A DNA stretch of 64,000 bases from Anomaloglossus baeobatrachus (GCF_048569485.1 NW_027442065.1:124001-188000); one strand, 5' to 3'. Numbered from the stretch's first letter, positions 1 to 13,400 are shown. The notes: generated by a model not told the origin, from the sequence alone. Translations and numbers: made by a program.

Positions 1-403
1 TGGAGTGCAGCGGAACGCTGCGGGCTGCAGCCTTTGATCTCCTGCTCCCGCTCATATAATATGCACAGCCGCTGTCCATCTCCAATGGTGCTGAAATCGC
101 ACGCAGTGATGGGCTGGGGGAGCGGTGCATATTATATGAGCCTGCGCCCCCCTGTGATGGCACATGCCCCCCCTGTGTTAGATTTGGCCCCCAGACTGCT
201 GCTCATTCTAAAATAAATAAGCTTTACTTACCCCCTCCAGCGTTTCTCCCCGTGTCCCTGCTTCCACTGTGATCAGGCAGGCAGAGATCTCAGTCTGCTG
301 TGCCGATCACATGACCGCACTGGAGAACCAGGAAGTGGAAAAAGAGAAGCACGGAGGGACACAGGAGGGAGCTCAGCGCTGGAGGAGGTAAGGAAAGAGG
401 GTT
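1..403. other. No gene recognised
   Basis: Moderately GC-rich sequence with no convincing coding region. The short open frames here do not resemble known proteins. It runs into the tandem repeats that begin near 404, so it is probably part of the same unclassified dispersed repeat. Confidence 0.4.
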
Positions 404-800
404 TTATTTTACTATGGGCAGCAGCCTGGGGGCGATATCTAACACAGGGGGACTTGTGCGATCTATAGGGGCCATGGGCAGCACTATGGGGGCGATATCT
501 AACACAGGGGGACTTGTGCGATCTATATAGGGGCCATGGGCAGCACTATGGGGGCGATATCTAACACAGGGGAACGTGTGCAATCCATAGGGGACCATAG
601 GCAGCACAGGGGAATGTATGCAATCCATAGGGGGCCATAGGCAGCACAGTGAAACGTGTGCAATCCATAGGTTACCATAGGCAGCACAGGGGAATGTATG
701 CAATCCATAGGGGGCCATAGGCAGCACAGGGGAATGTATGCAATCCATAGGGTCCATAGGCAGCACAGGGGAACGTGTGCCATCACAAGGGGGCTATATT
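404..800. repeat. Degenerate tandem repeat, about 60-bp then 40-bp units
   Basis: Recurring 'ccataggcagcac' and 'gcaatccatag' blocks are seen directly. From about 600 to 780 the unit is 40 bp ('gcagcac' recurs near 601, 641, 681, 721 and 760). Between about 417 and 600 the spacing is close to 60 bp. Open frames on the minus strand here are by-products of the repeat, not genes. Confidence 0.75.
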
Positions 801-1718
801 CAATATAAGGGGGCCATATCCAGATTAAGGGGGCTAATTTTAGGATGGGGGGCTATGAGGGACATATATTCTATATGATTTGTTGAGGGACACTTGTTAC
901 GAGGGGGACCCGGGGAAGCGTGCCAAGATGGGAAATGGACAGCTTCCGCCGGTCAAGGTCCACTGTGCGGTGTAAGGGACCGCCGCTATGGTGGGTGAAG
1001 AGTGAGCGGGTTGCTGCTAGCGATCGTCTGGAATGTCACAGACGATCTATGTACACCGATCTGCCCTAACCCGTGAGGGTTGTATGGCACGGATCTCACG
1101 GCTCGGTGTACCTGTTGCACGGGGAAGCACAGAGGTGCCCACGCACGTGTGCTAGTGGAAGTCACGAGAATATGGCACGAGGGTAGCACAGAGGTGCCCA
1201 CGCACGTGTGCTTTCAATAACCAGGTGAGTCCGGTGGAGACTTGAGGAGCTCACCTGGGACAGGAACACGGCCTGTTGAAGGGGATACTGCCGGAGCAGC
1301 AAGGCAGGAACACGGCCTGCAAACGAGGTACTGCCTAAGCAGCAAGGGCCAAGCCCACAAGAGACAGTAATGCCTGAGCAGTGGCGTGGCAGCACGCTGC
1401 CAGACATCCAAACATAGAAGGACGGTCGCGCACCGCCATGATGGCAGGGGGAGCTTTTAAGGAGGTGCAGCTCCACCCGAGGGCGGGCGCGAGGCGGAGA
1501 TGACGGACTTGACCCAATCAGGGTCCACGACGTCCCAGCCTGGCCAGTCAGGATTCACCACGTCACCAGCCTTGTCATCAAGCCGTGTGACGTCAGTGAG
1601 CGAATCAGGACCCACCACACATTGCACATGCTCACCCTCCTGTCTCTGGGAAATAGAGGCGGGATCCTCGGTCTCACAATGTGCAGAGATAACGGGAGTC
1701 TCACTGCTTCCCTGAGCA
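801..1718. other. Unclassified repeat-like sequence, possible LTR start near 895
   Basis: No gene is recognised. From 895 (TGTTACGAGG) the sequence has the look of a vertebrate LTR: a TG start, GC-rich, with internal near-duplicates such as 'agcacagaggtgcccacgcacgtgtgct' (partly repeated near 1125 and 1185). No matching end, target duplication or internal coding region was found, so assignment to an LTR family is only a guess. Confidence 0.25.
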
Positions 1719-1975
1719 GTAAACCTCTGCACATTGCGCAGCCTCGCAGACCTTCGGGGCCGCTGAGCAGGAGGGTCTGCGGCAGGCCAGGAATGGGAGA
1801 CCGCTTCACTCCTTGCAACAGGAGAACCACTAGGTGTCACCCTTCTGCTGCCTCTCTGAGAAGGCATCTCCTGCACACTGCGCAGTCTGGCAGACCTTCG
1901 GCACTGCTGAGCAGGAGCGCTCGTGGCAGGCAAGGAATGGGAGACTGCCTCAGGAGAGCCACGAGATGTAACAGA
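1719..1975. repeat. Two imperfect tandem copies of a roughly 130-bp unit
   Basis: Blocks such as 'cagaccttcgg' and 'caggaatgggaga' or 'caaggaatgggaga' occur twice, about 130 bp apart. On the minus strand this gives a repeated arginine-rich peptide (RRSARLR twice) inside a 183-residue open frame at 1457-2008. The peptide is not recognised and the openness probably comes from the repeat, so no gene is called. Confidence 0.55.
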
Positions 1976-3110
<1,135 letters not shown>

Positions 3111-3283
3111 AAATGTTTATTTATTTCTTTATTTATTTATTAATCGGGTCCTGTTGTCTGATGGGTCACATAGGAAAAGCCATCATGATGTACCATAATT
3201 GAAAGGGTTTTATCCAAAAATTGGCTACAATTGCTCAAGTAAGAATTGGTGAGGGAAAGAACCATTTTCTTTTTAAACTTATC

Positions 3284-3425
3284 GTATTTTTCGGACCATA
3301 AGACACACCTAGGTTTTGAAGTAGGAAAATAGGGAAAAAGATTGAAACAAAAAATGTGGTCATGATGCACTGTTATGGGGGGATCTGCTACTGACACTGT
3401 TACAGGGGTAATATCCCCCAATTTT
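3284..3425 (+). mobile_element. Partial TIR element ('cataagacacacc' family)
   Basis: 'cgtatttttcggaccataag' followed by 'acacacctaggttttgaa' is the terminal inverted repeat of the same small DNA-transposon family as at 1976-2092 and 31751-31815. The matching right end is not visible, so this copy is truncated. Confidence 0.5.
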
Positions 3426-3489
3426 TAGCGAAATGTGTTTGACGACTTTACCTTTTAAATAGTGCTTATCACAAATCTGTGGCTTCCTA

Positions 3490-3955
3490 TTTTATTTACT
3501 AAAGCAGAGGAGAGCAGCAGATTAGGGAATTTTCTAATTGTAATAATCCAGTACCAAAACTTTTGGAAGTGTCCCTAATGTCCCCCACCAAAGTGAACTT
3601 CCAAGTTGCGAGATCCCACAACCCTCAGTGATCTCTCTCACCGTAAAAGAGTGAGCTCTATGACCCCAGCGCTGTAGCAAGCTTCTTAAGCAGTTCAGTA
3701 AAACCTTAAAAGAGTATGTGACCGCTCTGGATTAGTTGAGAGCGCAGTGTCTTGTGCTTAGAGCAGCTGCAGAGATTTGTAGGATTCACTCTGCACACTG
3801 AGATCCCACAAAATGGAAATTCGGGCTCAACTCTGCTAGTAAGTTGGGTATTTTAAGAGCCTTTAGGAACATTTGTGAAAGCTTTTGATACTGGATTATA
3901 GTTAGATAATTCACTAATCTCAGTTTACCCACTGCTTTATTTACTAAAAAGTGTA
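3490..3955. repeat. Long inverted repeat, arms about 150 bp
   Basis: The stretch from about 3490 to 3645 (ttatttactaaagcag ... gagatcccacaa ... cagtg) recurs as reverse complement at about 3785-3955 (cactgagatcccacaa ... ctgctttatttactaaa). The arms are diverged, with small gaps, around a spacer of about 140 bp. It may be a foldback-type non-autonomous element. No ORF is present. Confidence 0.6.
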
Positions 3956-4019
3956 GTATATCAGAGTGTATATAATTGCATTTCAAAACTTGTATGTTAA
4001 TAAATGCTTGTAAAATATA

Positions 4020-4804
4020 TATTCTTCATGCCTATCTTTATTATTTAGATGTGGTGATTTTGCCTCAGAACCTCTGGAGTTGAGGCAGAGCTGTAGACAT
4101 TTCGAACAAAAATAGTGAGGGGATGTCACAGAGGTGTCATGGCCGGAGGACAATCCAGTAGCAGCGAGTGTTAGAAAATCCCAGAGATTGGCAGCACGTG
4201 TTGTTTACTGACAGTTTTCTGTTTCTGCAGCAGCGGACTCTATGACCCTGGGAAACTTAGTTTTTCCCCTCAGTTGCCAGCCTCTGATTTCCTTTTTTAA
4301 ACCTCACCCTGGGGTGCTTTGGGTACGGTTTATAGTTGTTCCTGGTTGTGGTCTGCAGTGGTAGTCTCCTCTTGTTGTTCCAGAGACTTCTGTGGTAGCT
4401 GCTCCTAAGATAAGTGTTTGACCTTTGATATCTACCTGGGCTCAGGTGGTAGCATTTGTGTTTCCCCTGTATTGTTTCCTTTTGTCTCCCTTAGCGTTAG
4501 TGGTGTTGACGAATAGCTCATACTTGCCATCCTTACTTAGGGCTCAGATCAGGGTTTGCCTAGGGTGAGATATTCCTGCTCGGCGAAAGGTGCACAGAAC
4601 TTGTATAGGGTTGGTGAGGACAGTGAGGGTGAGCTGCAGGTTATTGTCAGGGGCCACCACTTCCCCCTTTCCCTAGTGATAAGGCATTCTTTTCCCCTTC
4701 CCTTTGTATTGTATTTTACGGCCAGTATAGCTTTTATCCCCAGCCGTGACGGGAGAATTGAATCACACTATACATCCTAGATATGTGGAAGTTGTTAAGA
4801 CACT
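4020..4804. other. No gene recognised
   Basis: T-rich and mixed sequence whose short frames have no recognisable domain. Parts (for example 4370-4520, rich in cttgttgttcc and tgtttcccctgta) have the flavour of a retroelement leader or LTR, but no ends were found. Confidence 0.3.
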
Positions 4805-5093
4805 CCGGTCCCAATTAATCAAAGCTTTTATGCCAAAAAAGTGGCACAAAAGCTTTGAAAAGTCACAACAATTTGGATAAATTGAGTTGTGCCAAATTTT
4901 GGCGGCTTTTTCACTCCAAAATTTGCAGAGCTTAGGTGGGACGGGGCATGACAGCACAGCTCCTTAAATTCATGAAGAGCTGTGATGTTCTCTATGCCAG
5001 AAATCTCACTGTAGTCCCTGAAGGGAGTAATATTTCTAGGATGGCACAAGGAGGCACATGCCACTTGTCAAACGCTCCAGATTCATGAAGATG
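4805..5093. repeat. Dispersed repeat resembling the one that flanks the HADH pseudogene
   Basis: The order of motifs here (caaagc, tatgcca, gttgtg, tttggcggctttttcac, caaaatttgcagagctt) resembles the sequence split around the HADH retrocopy at about 60050-60152 and 61349-61500. Similarity is moderate. The family is not identified. Confidence 0.4.
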
Positions 5094-7795
5094 CATAATA
5101 ATAATAATAATAATAAGGTTTATTTATATAGCGCCAACATATTCCTCAGCACTTTACAATCAGGTGGGGGCTTGTATAGACAAAAACAAAACAAAATAGT
5201 GCATAATTCAACAGCTACAGTAGGAATGAGGGCCCTGCTTGAAAGCTTACAATCTATGGGGAAGTGGGGGGGGGTCACAAAAGGTGAAGCACACTTGTAG
5301 ATCTGGTCCGGCCATCGTTATGTTTGTTGGTTACATATAAAGATGAATGATCTGGTCATTAGACAATAACCTTTCGGGTGCCCTTATGTGCTATTGGTTG
5401 TATGTAGGATGTGAGGACAGAAATAGGGGAGAGAAGGTTACGAGTGACATTTAGCAGGTGGGACAGGGGAAAGTCAGGTTAGTAAGTTATTATGATAAGC
5501 TTGTCTGAAGAGATGAGTTTTTAATGTACGCTTGAAAACTTGGGGGCTGGATATTAGTCGCATTCTTTGGGGTAGTGCATTCCAGAAAACTGGCGTGGCA
5601 CTAGAAAAGTCTTGGAGACGGAGGTGTGAGGTTCGTATTATGGAGGAAGTAAGATACTACCTAAGATCATTTGTGGAACGAAGGGGGCGGGTAGGATTAT
5701 AGACAGAGATGAGGGATGAGATATATGGTGGTGCAGAGCTGTGGAGAGCTTTGTGGGTGAGGGATATGAGTTTGTATTTTATTCTGTAGCTGATAGGTAG
5801 CCAGTGTAGTGACTGGCACAAGGTGGAGGCATCGGTGAAGCGGCTGGACAGGAATATGATCCTGGCTGCTGCATTCAAGATGGATTGGAGAGGGGAGAGT
5901 TTGGTCTGAGGGAGACCAATCAATAAAGAGTTGCAGTAATCCAGGCGGGAATGAATAAGAGCGACAGTAAGGGTTTTTGCAGTTTCGAAAGAGAAATGGT
6001 CGAATTCTGGAGATGTTTTTAAGATGCAGGTGATATATGCGAGTGAGTGATTGTCTATGGGAAATGAAGGAGAGGTTTGAGTCAAATATGACCCCAAGAC
6101 AGCGAGCATGCTGCATTGGAGTAATGATTAAATCATCGAAGGTAATTGAGATGTCGGGTGTAGGTTGGTTAGTAGAGGGAGGAAACACAAGAAACTCAGT
6201 TTTGGAGAGATTCAGTTTCAGATAGAGGGAGGATATGCTTTGAGAGACAGTAGACAGACAATCCCTGGTATTTTGTAACAAAGCAGAGGTGATGGTTTGA
6301 GATGATGTGTATAATTGGGTGTCATCAGCATAGAAGTGGTATTGGAAACCGAATCTGCTGATGGTTTGTCCAATAGGGGCGGTGTATAGAGAGGAGGAAA
6401 GGGCCCAAGACTGAGCCTTGAGGAACCCCGAAGGTGAGAGGGAGAGGAGTGGAGTAAGAGCTGGCAAAGGAAACAGTGAAAGAGCGGTTGGAGAGAGAGG
6501 AGGAGAACCAGGCGAGAGCGGTGTCCTTGAGGCCAATAGAGTGGAGCATGGTGAGGAAAAGTTGGTGATCCACAGTGTCAAAAGCAGCTGAGAGATCCAA
6601 GAGAAACAATAGGGAAAAGCGGCCGTTAAATTTTGTTGTTAATAGATCATTTGAGACTTTGGTGAGGGCCATTTTGGTGGAGTGTAAGGAGCGGAAACCA
6701 GATTGAGAGTGATCAAGAAGTGAGTTTTTAGATAAATAGCGGATTAGTCAAGAGTGGACCAAGCGTTCCAGGAGCTTAAAGATAAAGGGAAGATTAGAGA
6801 CTGGTCTGTAGTCAGCGGCACAGTTCTGATTGAGGGAAGGTTTTTTAAGTAGAGGGGTTATGATTGCATGTTTAAATGATGAAGGAAAGATACCTGATGA
6901 AAGAGAGAGGTTAAACATTTTGGTTAGATAGCTAGTGACAGCTGGGGAGAGAGCCTGAAGGAAATGTGATGGTATAGGGTCACTGGTGCAGGTTGTTGGG
7001 TGGGAAGAGGCGAGGAGATGCGTCACTTCTTCTGTGACAGACTCGAATATTGATAGTGAGCTAGAGGTGCAGGAGAGGAAGGGGTCCAGTCTCTGAGGGG
7101 ATTTTTCAAAGATTTCTTTGCGGATGTCGTTGATCTTTTGTAAGAAGAAAGTGGTCAGATCATCAGAGCTTAGGTTGGTGACCGGGGGCTGTGCTTTAGG
7201 GCTAAGGAGTGAGTGGAAGGTTTCAAAGAGTAGTTTAGGATTGTTGGCTAGAGAAGTGATGAGAGTGGTAAAGTATACTTGTTTAGCCAGATGGAGAGCA
7301 GGGTTATAGGTTTTGAGCATGAACTTATAGTGGATGAAGACTTCAGCTGAAAAGGATTTTCTCCACAGACGCTCAGCACACCTAGAACAGCGCTGTAGGA
7401 AACATGTTTGAAGCGTGTGCCAGGGCTGCCGCTGCCTTGTTTTTTGGGGGGTTTTTTTTGCATTTAGCTGGTGCAGCTTCATCCAGGGCACTCTGCAATG
7501 TCTTATTATAATGTGACACTGCAGAGTCTGCACAGGAGAGGGAGGAGATGGGAGCCAAGGATGACTGCAAATGGTTCAATAGCAACTGGGTATTGATGGT
7601 GCTTATGTTTTTTTATGGGCAATAAGTGGGGGCGTCCCGGGTTTGAAGACAGTTTGTGATGGAAAAGGAGAGAAGATTGTGGTCAGAGAGTGGGAGAGGG
7701 GAATTGGTGAAGTCATGAAGTGTGCAGAGGTGGGAGAAGACTAGATCCAGCGTATTCCCATGCACCACTTCATTAAATTGGAGTAGCCCCCGCAT
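5094..7795 (-). mobile_element. L2-clade LINE, 5'-truncated
   Basis: A non-LTR retrotransposon copies its RNA at a nicked target. Reading leftward, the element begins inside the APE-type endonuclease (7613-7795: HGNTLDLVFS and the PLSDHN active-site motif). It continues through the RT N-terminus (6748-7533), RT fingers and palm ([12 protein letters not shown] and [10 protein letters not shown] at 6325-6672; YADDTQLY within 5697-6581) and the C-terminal region (5657-6109, ending PLRSTNDLR). The 3' UTR ends in a (TAA)n tract at 5094-5117 after 'tatagcgccaacatattcc'. The ORF is split over at least four frames and has internal stops, so this copy is dead. The missing N-terminal endonuclease part reflects ordinary 5' truncation. 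The tail is shared with 2093-2164. The motif set fits L2 rather than CR1 or RTE. Confidence 0.9.
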
Positions 7796-8370
7796 AATTT
7801 AGGCCCTTTATGTTAAAAGTATAATTGTTGTAATTGAAAAACGAAAAGATTTATATGTCTGATATCCAAGTGCTTATTTTTTTTAATGGGGCTACCCACA
7901 AATAAAGATGAGTGGACCCGATGAAGTTCGGGTTCGGCTTTTTCAGATGGACTTTAGATAAATTTCAATTTGGAAACCGGACTTGACTTGAACCCTATTG
8001 GAAGTCACTGATTGGGCAATTTGGGTCTCCACCCATATGCAACCAGCAATAAACATAGCATTTCCAGGGGAGGGAAAGTGGGATTTCTTTCTTGTACACA
8101 ATACATCCTTAAGCAATGTTTTTACCCCAGTGAAAACCATTCAGACACTGCAAGCGGCTCACACTGGGCCGAGCACGGAGCATACCCGATTACACCAATG
8201 CTAGATCGAGTGGTTAAAACTTAAAGCACCCTTAAGGAGCAAATGACACCCCAGACTGACATAGAGAGGCTGCACTAACTCACCAGCTGTCAGTGCATGG
8301 ATCGTTATCTCCTGAGGAGCGTAGGAACACTGTACAAGCCTGGAGCAGAGCAGAGGGAGGAGGGGGTGAG
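7796..8370. other. Unclassified repeat, then probable L1 5' leader
   Basis: No gene. Around 7915-8010 the 'gttcgggttcgg' and 'gaaccctattgg' motifs resemble those at 22430-22510, suggesting a shared high-copy repeat. From about 8290 the sequence leads into the L1 ORF1 region ('ataagatggcgcc' at 8377), as expected for an L1/Tx1 5' UTR. Confidence 0.4.
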
Positions 8371-8496
8371 CGGAGATAAGATGGCGCCGACAGTGAGGAG
8401 GGCGAGGATGGAGAGGAACACCAATGGCATGTCGATGCAGGAGGCCAGGATAACAGAAGAACCTAGAGAAATCAGAGCGGTACAGAGACACTGGGC

Positions 8497-9009
8497 ATGG
8501 GGAGAGGGGGTGAGATTAATTACCCAAGGCTGGCAAAAGAAGTGGCAGACCATCTGACTGCAGACATTAGAGAGGCACTAGCAGTCTCAGTGAAGGAGGC
8601 TATGGCAGCACTACAAGAGGACGTGGAACATCATGACATGAGGCTGACAGAGGTAGAACAAAGAGTCTCTGATGCCGAAGAGAATTTAACAAGACTGGAG
8701 GGCAGATTTAAGGAGCTAGACACTAATGCTCAGCTCATGAAGGATAAAATAGAAGACCTTTAAAATAGGTCTAAGAGGAATAACCTAAGGATGGTGGGCC
8801 TGCCTGAGTCAGTGACGACAAAATATCTGGACTTAATCTGTGAAAAAGAATTACCCCAGGCCCTAGGTCTACCACACAGCTGCCGGGTAGAAAGAGCGCA
8901 CAGAGTGGGACCCATAAGGGAGCAAAGATATCGACACAGTATTAATGACAATACTTCCAGGCAAAGTGAAATAGCCAGAGTAAGACAAATTATTATTAAA
9001 TACCTGGAA
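8497..9009 (+). pseudogene. L1 ORF1p fragment (coiled coil plus RRM), N-terminal half
   Basis: Reads as a coiled-coil trimerisation segment followed, after a nonsense codon (TAA at 8761-8763, where family members usually have Glu), by the transposase_22/L1 ORF1 RRM region up to ...RQIIIKYLE. The hAT element at 9010 breaks the frame exactly after KYLE, and YKDKKFY continues beyond 11339. The assignment rests on the RSxRNNLRxxGLPE and ERAHR motifs. It is broken and not expected to make protein. Confidence 0.8.
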
Positions 9010-9224
9010 CAGGGGCGTAAATACCGTGGTCGCAGCGGACTGCGACCGGGCCCGGGAGGTTAGGGGCCCGCGGCCGCCCGGCAGATCAGCAGCCAGCTCC
9101 TTTCTGTGAGAGAGGAGCTGCGCTGTTCTGCCGCAGACCACGCGGCGCGGCAGCCGCTATATGACCCGGTCGCCGCCGCTGACACCGAGCCCCCCTGCTT
9201 GATGTCAGTGGTGGCGTCACCACG

Positions 9225-9410
9225 CTCCCATCACTCACCTCACCGCGCTCCCGTCACCGCGCTCCCGTCACCGCACTCCCGTCACTCACCGCACCGCGCT
9301 CCCGTCACCACGCTCCCCTCACTCACCGCACCGCGCTCCCGTCACTCACCGCGCTCCCGTCACTCACCGCACCGCGCTCCCGTCACCGCGCTTCCGTCAC
9401 CACGCACACT
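9225..9410. repeat. Short 'cgctcccgtcac' tandem repeat inside the hAT
   Basis: Irregular repetition of 'cgctcccgtcac' and 'tcaccgcaccg' units of roughly 10-25 bp. It makes long open frames on both strands that should not be taken as genes. Confidence 0.7.
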
Positions 9411-9699
9411 ACAGTGCTTTGATATTGCATAAAGCGGCCGGCACACGCTCTTTGCATCATCAGTCTTCCCCTGTGCCTGCGGTGACGTCACTCCACACTC
9501 CTGTGCGTCCGCTGTGTGTGGTGAGTGCAGAGAGCACAGGAGGACGCCGACCGGAGCCACGGGGGAATGAGGACAGAAGTGAGGATGGGCAGCGGTGAAA
9601 CAAGTAGAGGTGAGGACAGAGCTGCGGTGGAAGGAGAAGAGAGGTGAGTACTTGTTTTTTTTTTTTGTTTTTTTTTCATAAATCAGTGAGTACACGGGA

Positions 9700-10460
9700 G
9701 GCTGGCTGCAGGACACATGGAGTCCTCGGGGGGGGGGGACCTGGCTGCAGGACACATGGAGTCCTTTGGGGGGCTGGCTGCAGGACACATGGAGGCCTTG
9801 GGGGGGCTCTGGCTGCAGGACACATGGAGTTTTTGGGGGGGCCCTGGCTGCAGGACACATGAAGGCCCTGGGAGGGGCTGGCTGCAGGACACATGGAGTC
9901 CTTGGGGGGCTCTGGCTGCAGGACGCATGGAGTCCTTGGGAAGGGCCCTGGCTGCAGGACACATGTAGGCCCTGGGGGGGCTGGCTGCAGGACACATGGA
10001 GTTCTTGGGGGGGCCCTGGCTGCAGGACACATGGAGGCCCTGGGGGGGCTGGCTGCAGGACACATGGAGGCCCTGGGGGGGCTGGCTGCAGGACACATGG
10101 GCTGCAGCCCAAGGACTCCATGTGTCCTGCAGCCAGCCGCCAGGGCCCCCCCAGGGCCTCCATGTGTCCTGCAGCCAGAGCCCCCCCAAGGACTCCATGT
10201 GTCCTGCAGCCAGGCCCCATGGAGGCCCTGGGGGGGTGGCTGCATGAGACATGGAGGCCCTGGGGGGGCTGGCTGCAGGACACATGGAGTCCTTGGGGGG
10301 AGGCTGGCTGCATGACTCATGGAGGCCTGGGAAGGGGCTGGCTGCATGACACATGGAGACCCTGGGGGGCTTGCTGCATGACACATGGAGGCCCTAGGGG
10401 GGCTGGCTGCATGACACATGGAGGCCTTAGGGGAGCTGGCTGCATGATACATGGATGTCT
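9700..10460. repeat. Minisatellite 'ggctgcaggacacatggag', with an internal inverted block
   Basis: Roughly 33-40-bp units with the core 'ctggctgcaggacacatgga' followed by a G-rich run. Between about 10105 and 10215 the units appear as reverse complement ('ctccatgtgtcctgcagcc'), then the forward orientation resumes with variants ('gcatgacacatggag'). Beyond 10460 the array decays into 'acatggaggactatggggctgcat' units up to about 10920. The overlapping ORFs on both strands (up to 317 codons) are repeat artefacts. Confidence 0.9.
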
Positions 10461-13400
10461 ATGGGGCTGCATGATACTTGGAGGTCTATGGGGCTGCATT
10501 ATACATGGAGGTCTTTGGGGCTGCATAATAAACATGAAGGACACCTTTTACATGGACTATATGGGTGCATTATACATGGAGGAGTATGGGGCTGCATAAT
10601 AGAATATGAAGGTTTATGGGGCTGCATTGTAATACATATAGGACTATGGGGCTACATTATAATATACGGAGGACTATGGAGGCTACTTTATACATGGAGG
10701 ACTATGGGGGTGAGTTATAAAACATGGAGGACGGTGGGGCGCAGTATAATATAAGGAGAACTATTGAATTATAGTACATGGAGGACTATGGGAAATGCAT
10801 TATAATACATGGAGGACTATGGAGGTGCTTTCTAATATATGAAGGGTTATGTGGGACCCTTTATACTATATGGAAGGCTATGTGGAGGCCATTATAGTAT
10901 TTGGAGAACTATATACGAGGGGGGACAAAGATACAAGCATGGGATGGGAATGTTTTGTGCTGAGGGAAAAAGGCTCTTTCCCTCAGCACCCAGCTTTCCC
11001 ATGCTCTGCTGTACATCTCTCAGCACCCAGCTTTCCCATGCTCTGATATGGGAAAGCTGGGTGCTGAGGGAATGATGTATAGCAGAGAATGGGAAAGCTG
11101 GGTGCTGAGGACAAGATGGATATCAGAATATTGGAAAACTGTGTGCTGATAGAGGGATTCTAGATCATGGGAAATCTGGGTGCTGAGGGTAAGAGCCAAG
11201 TGTCAGCATCATTATCCTGTACCCTGAGTGTCAGTGTCATTATCCCGTTCCCTAAGTGTCGATGTACGTGGAGGGGGGGGCCCCGGTCCAAATTTTGCAC
11301 GAGGGCCCATCAAACTCTAGTTACGCCACTGACCTGGAATACAAAGATAAGAAATTCTACAGGCCTTCAGGAATAGGAGACAGACACTACGCATTCAGAG
11401 ACATAAGATTCTATTATTTGGCGACTATTTGGCAGAAGTCACACGAAAAACAAAAGCATTTAAATCTGCACTGGCCTCTATCACAAAATCATTAAATTTC
11501 AGCTTTTATACCCAGCAATACTAAGAATAAGAGGAACAGATGGGGTCACAAAGACTTTCCGGGATCCTTCGGAAGCGGAGAAGAGGATACTACAGGAGGG
11601 GAGCACATGGCAACAGGAGGGGAGCACATGGCAACAGGAGAGGAATGGAAAAGAAGGGACTTCCACTGATCGGAAACATGCAGATCCTGCAAACATAACA
11701 TCTGCAGGTAGACCCGACAAGCCAGAGTGGAGTCAATTGAGATCCAGACCAGCCAGTCCGAAGGAAAAGTGATAGATGGCGACTTCAGTTGGGAAAAGAG
11801 GAGGAAGAGGCAGCAGCTCGTGAACAAGCAGGACAAGAAGACTTAATTTGGGACTACTGAAGGGAGCCATATGGTGATAAATATGCCTTAACTCTCTAAA
11901 GTTTCACCTGCCTCCCTGTTGTGTCCCATAAATGGGAACAACCTGTTGTATATATTTCTTGCATTGCATATTTTCCTTTATTGTTACTAGGTAGATTTAG
12001 ACTGTATGAAGATTGCCCCTATGTTCCTCCCTTAGTTGGCTTCTGTATAGAATGCTCTCCCTTCTTCCTACGTTTAGTGTAGAGAAACCATTGCTGAAGA
12101 TACATGTGTACAACCCTGTACAGATTATTCCTTTTCACCTGCCTTTACTTTGTTCTTAATACAAGATTCTAGAAGAAAACTACAGTATTTCTCCTGGTCT
12201 TCCTACAAGTCATCGTTCTGGCTGAGTTAAAGCTGTCTGTTGATGCCTGTGGTGTGAGTACAAGCATACAGTTATCTAAGGGACTGGTAATTAGAGCCCT
12301 TGGGATTCACAGCTTCTAGGAAAAGACAGAACAGTGAAAAGGATTAGCTGTGACTGGGATTAGTATACCTATATCAATATAGAACCCTGTTACCAGGAGT
12401 GCTATACTGCATACAATACAGAGAAAGGATTACCCCAAGAGGCTGATAACAAGCCACAGCATAAAACTTTATAGCAGCTTGCAGACAGAAAGTGCCCTGT
12501 AAAGTATTAACCTGTAATCAGAACTGTGTGCAGCTATAAACCTAGAATCACCCATAAGCTAATTGTAAGCTGAAGCCAGAGACTCTGCAAATACATTCTG
12601 CAAACACAGGCTGCTGCCCAGCTCAGATTGCAACATTATATTGGTCTCCCTGACAACCAGTGCAGAGCAGCATTCACCCTTCTTGATGGAGGCAAAGAGA
12701 ACCCCTTCACTACCTGATCTAGAGCAAGACATGGACTCACACTTAAATTACAGTGAAAGATCTAAGCGGTTGACCAAACCAACCTGGAAGGTTAAAGAGA
12801 ACCTAGAAACAGCCAGAAGTGAACTGCTTACCCACACAACATTATTGTGGCAAAGAGTGCAAAAACAAGTGACTGTTTTATCTGCGCCCGGTGCTCATGA
12901 GCTACCATCAGAGGGAGCCCTTGAACAACTGTACTCAACATACCGGTCCTACAAAGACATTTGTAAATATCATTCCTCTACCCTTCTAAGATCAAATACG
13001 CTTGAGTCTCAAAAAGAACTACAGGACTTCCAACAGCTTAATGCTGAAGGAGACCGCACCGTGCGCGACATTGTGAGCAAGACTGAAGCAAAAATGGAGC
13101 AAATGTCAGGAGCTGCATCTTACAAATTCAGGTCCATTAAGAGCTCACGGCACTCACTCAAATCAGGCTCATCAAGGTACTCAACCCTCAATGAGCAGCT
13201 TATAAAGGCGCGCGCTGAAGCAGAAACAATGAAAGTACAAGCCATCTTCGCCCAGAGAGAAGCAGAGATGAATGCAGAATCTGCACGCAGAGAAGCAGAG
13301 ATGAAAGCAGAATCCGCACGCAAGGAAGCAGAGACAATTGCAGAATCTGAACGCAAAAAGGCAGAAATTGAAGCCTTACAGAAGGAATGTGAACATGTGG

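Larger units (their letters stand above)
9010..11331. mobile_element. hAT-superfamily non-autonomous element, 2322 bp
   Basis: Ends are CAGGGGCGTAA and TTACGCCACTG, an imperfect 11-bp terminal inverted repeat. They are flanked by a perfect 8-bp target-site duplication, acctggaa, at 9002-9009 and 11332-11339. An 8-bp duplication and CAG...CTG-type ends are hallmarks of hAT. No transposase is readable. The interior holds a large minisatellite (9700-10900). A 467-bp relative with the same ends lies at 58638-59104. It inserted into L1 ORF1, so it is younger than the L1 copy. Confidence 0.9.
8377..12103 (+). mobile_element. L1/Tx1-clade LINE, 5' part only, interrupted by a hAT
   Basis: ORF1 of an L1-type LINE encodes an RNA-binding chaperone with a coiled coil, an RRM-like domain and a C-terminal domain. 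The coiled coil is seen at 8497-8763 (heptads in RLTEVEQRVSDAEENLTRLEGRF). The RRM-type motif RSKRNNLRMVGLPE is at about 8768-8810 and the ERAHRVG motif at 8890-8910. The C-terminal domain resumes after the hAT, at 11332-11570 (YKDKKFYRPSGI and LYPAILRIRGTDG). A stop codon interrupts the segment after KIEDL, and the N-terminus (8381-8500) is in another frame. 11570-12103 resembles inter-ORF or early ORF2 sequence, but no endonuclease or RT is readable. The element is replaced by BEL/Pao sequence from about 12104. Confidence 0.8.

Noticed and set aside
404-786. 120- and 87-codon frames (CCLWPPMDCIHSP repeats)
   Set aside because: Products of the 40- and 60-bp tandem repeat.
9360-10599. Several long overlapping frames on both strands rich in Cys, Pro and Gly
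   Set aside because: They are translations of the 'gctgcaggacacatggag' minisatellite and the 'cgctcccgtcac' repeats inside the hAT element.
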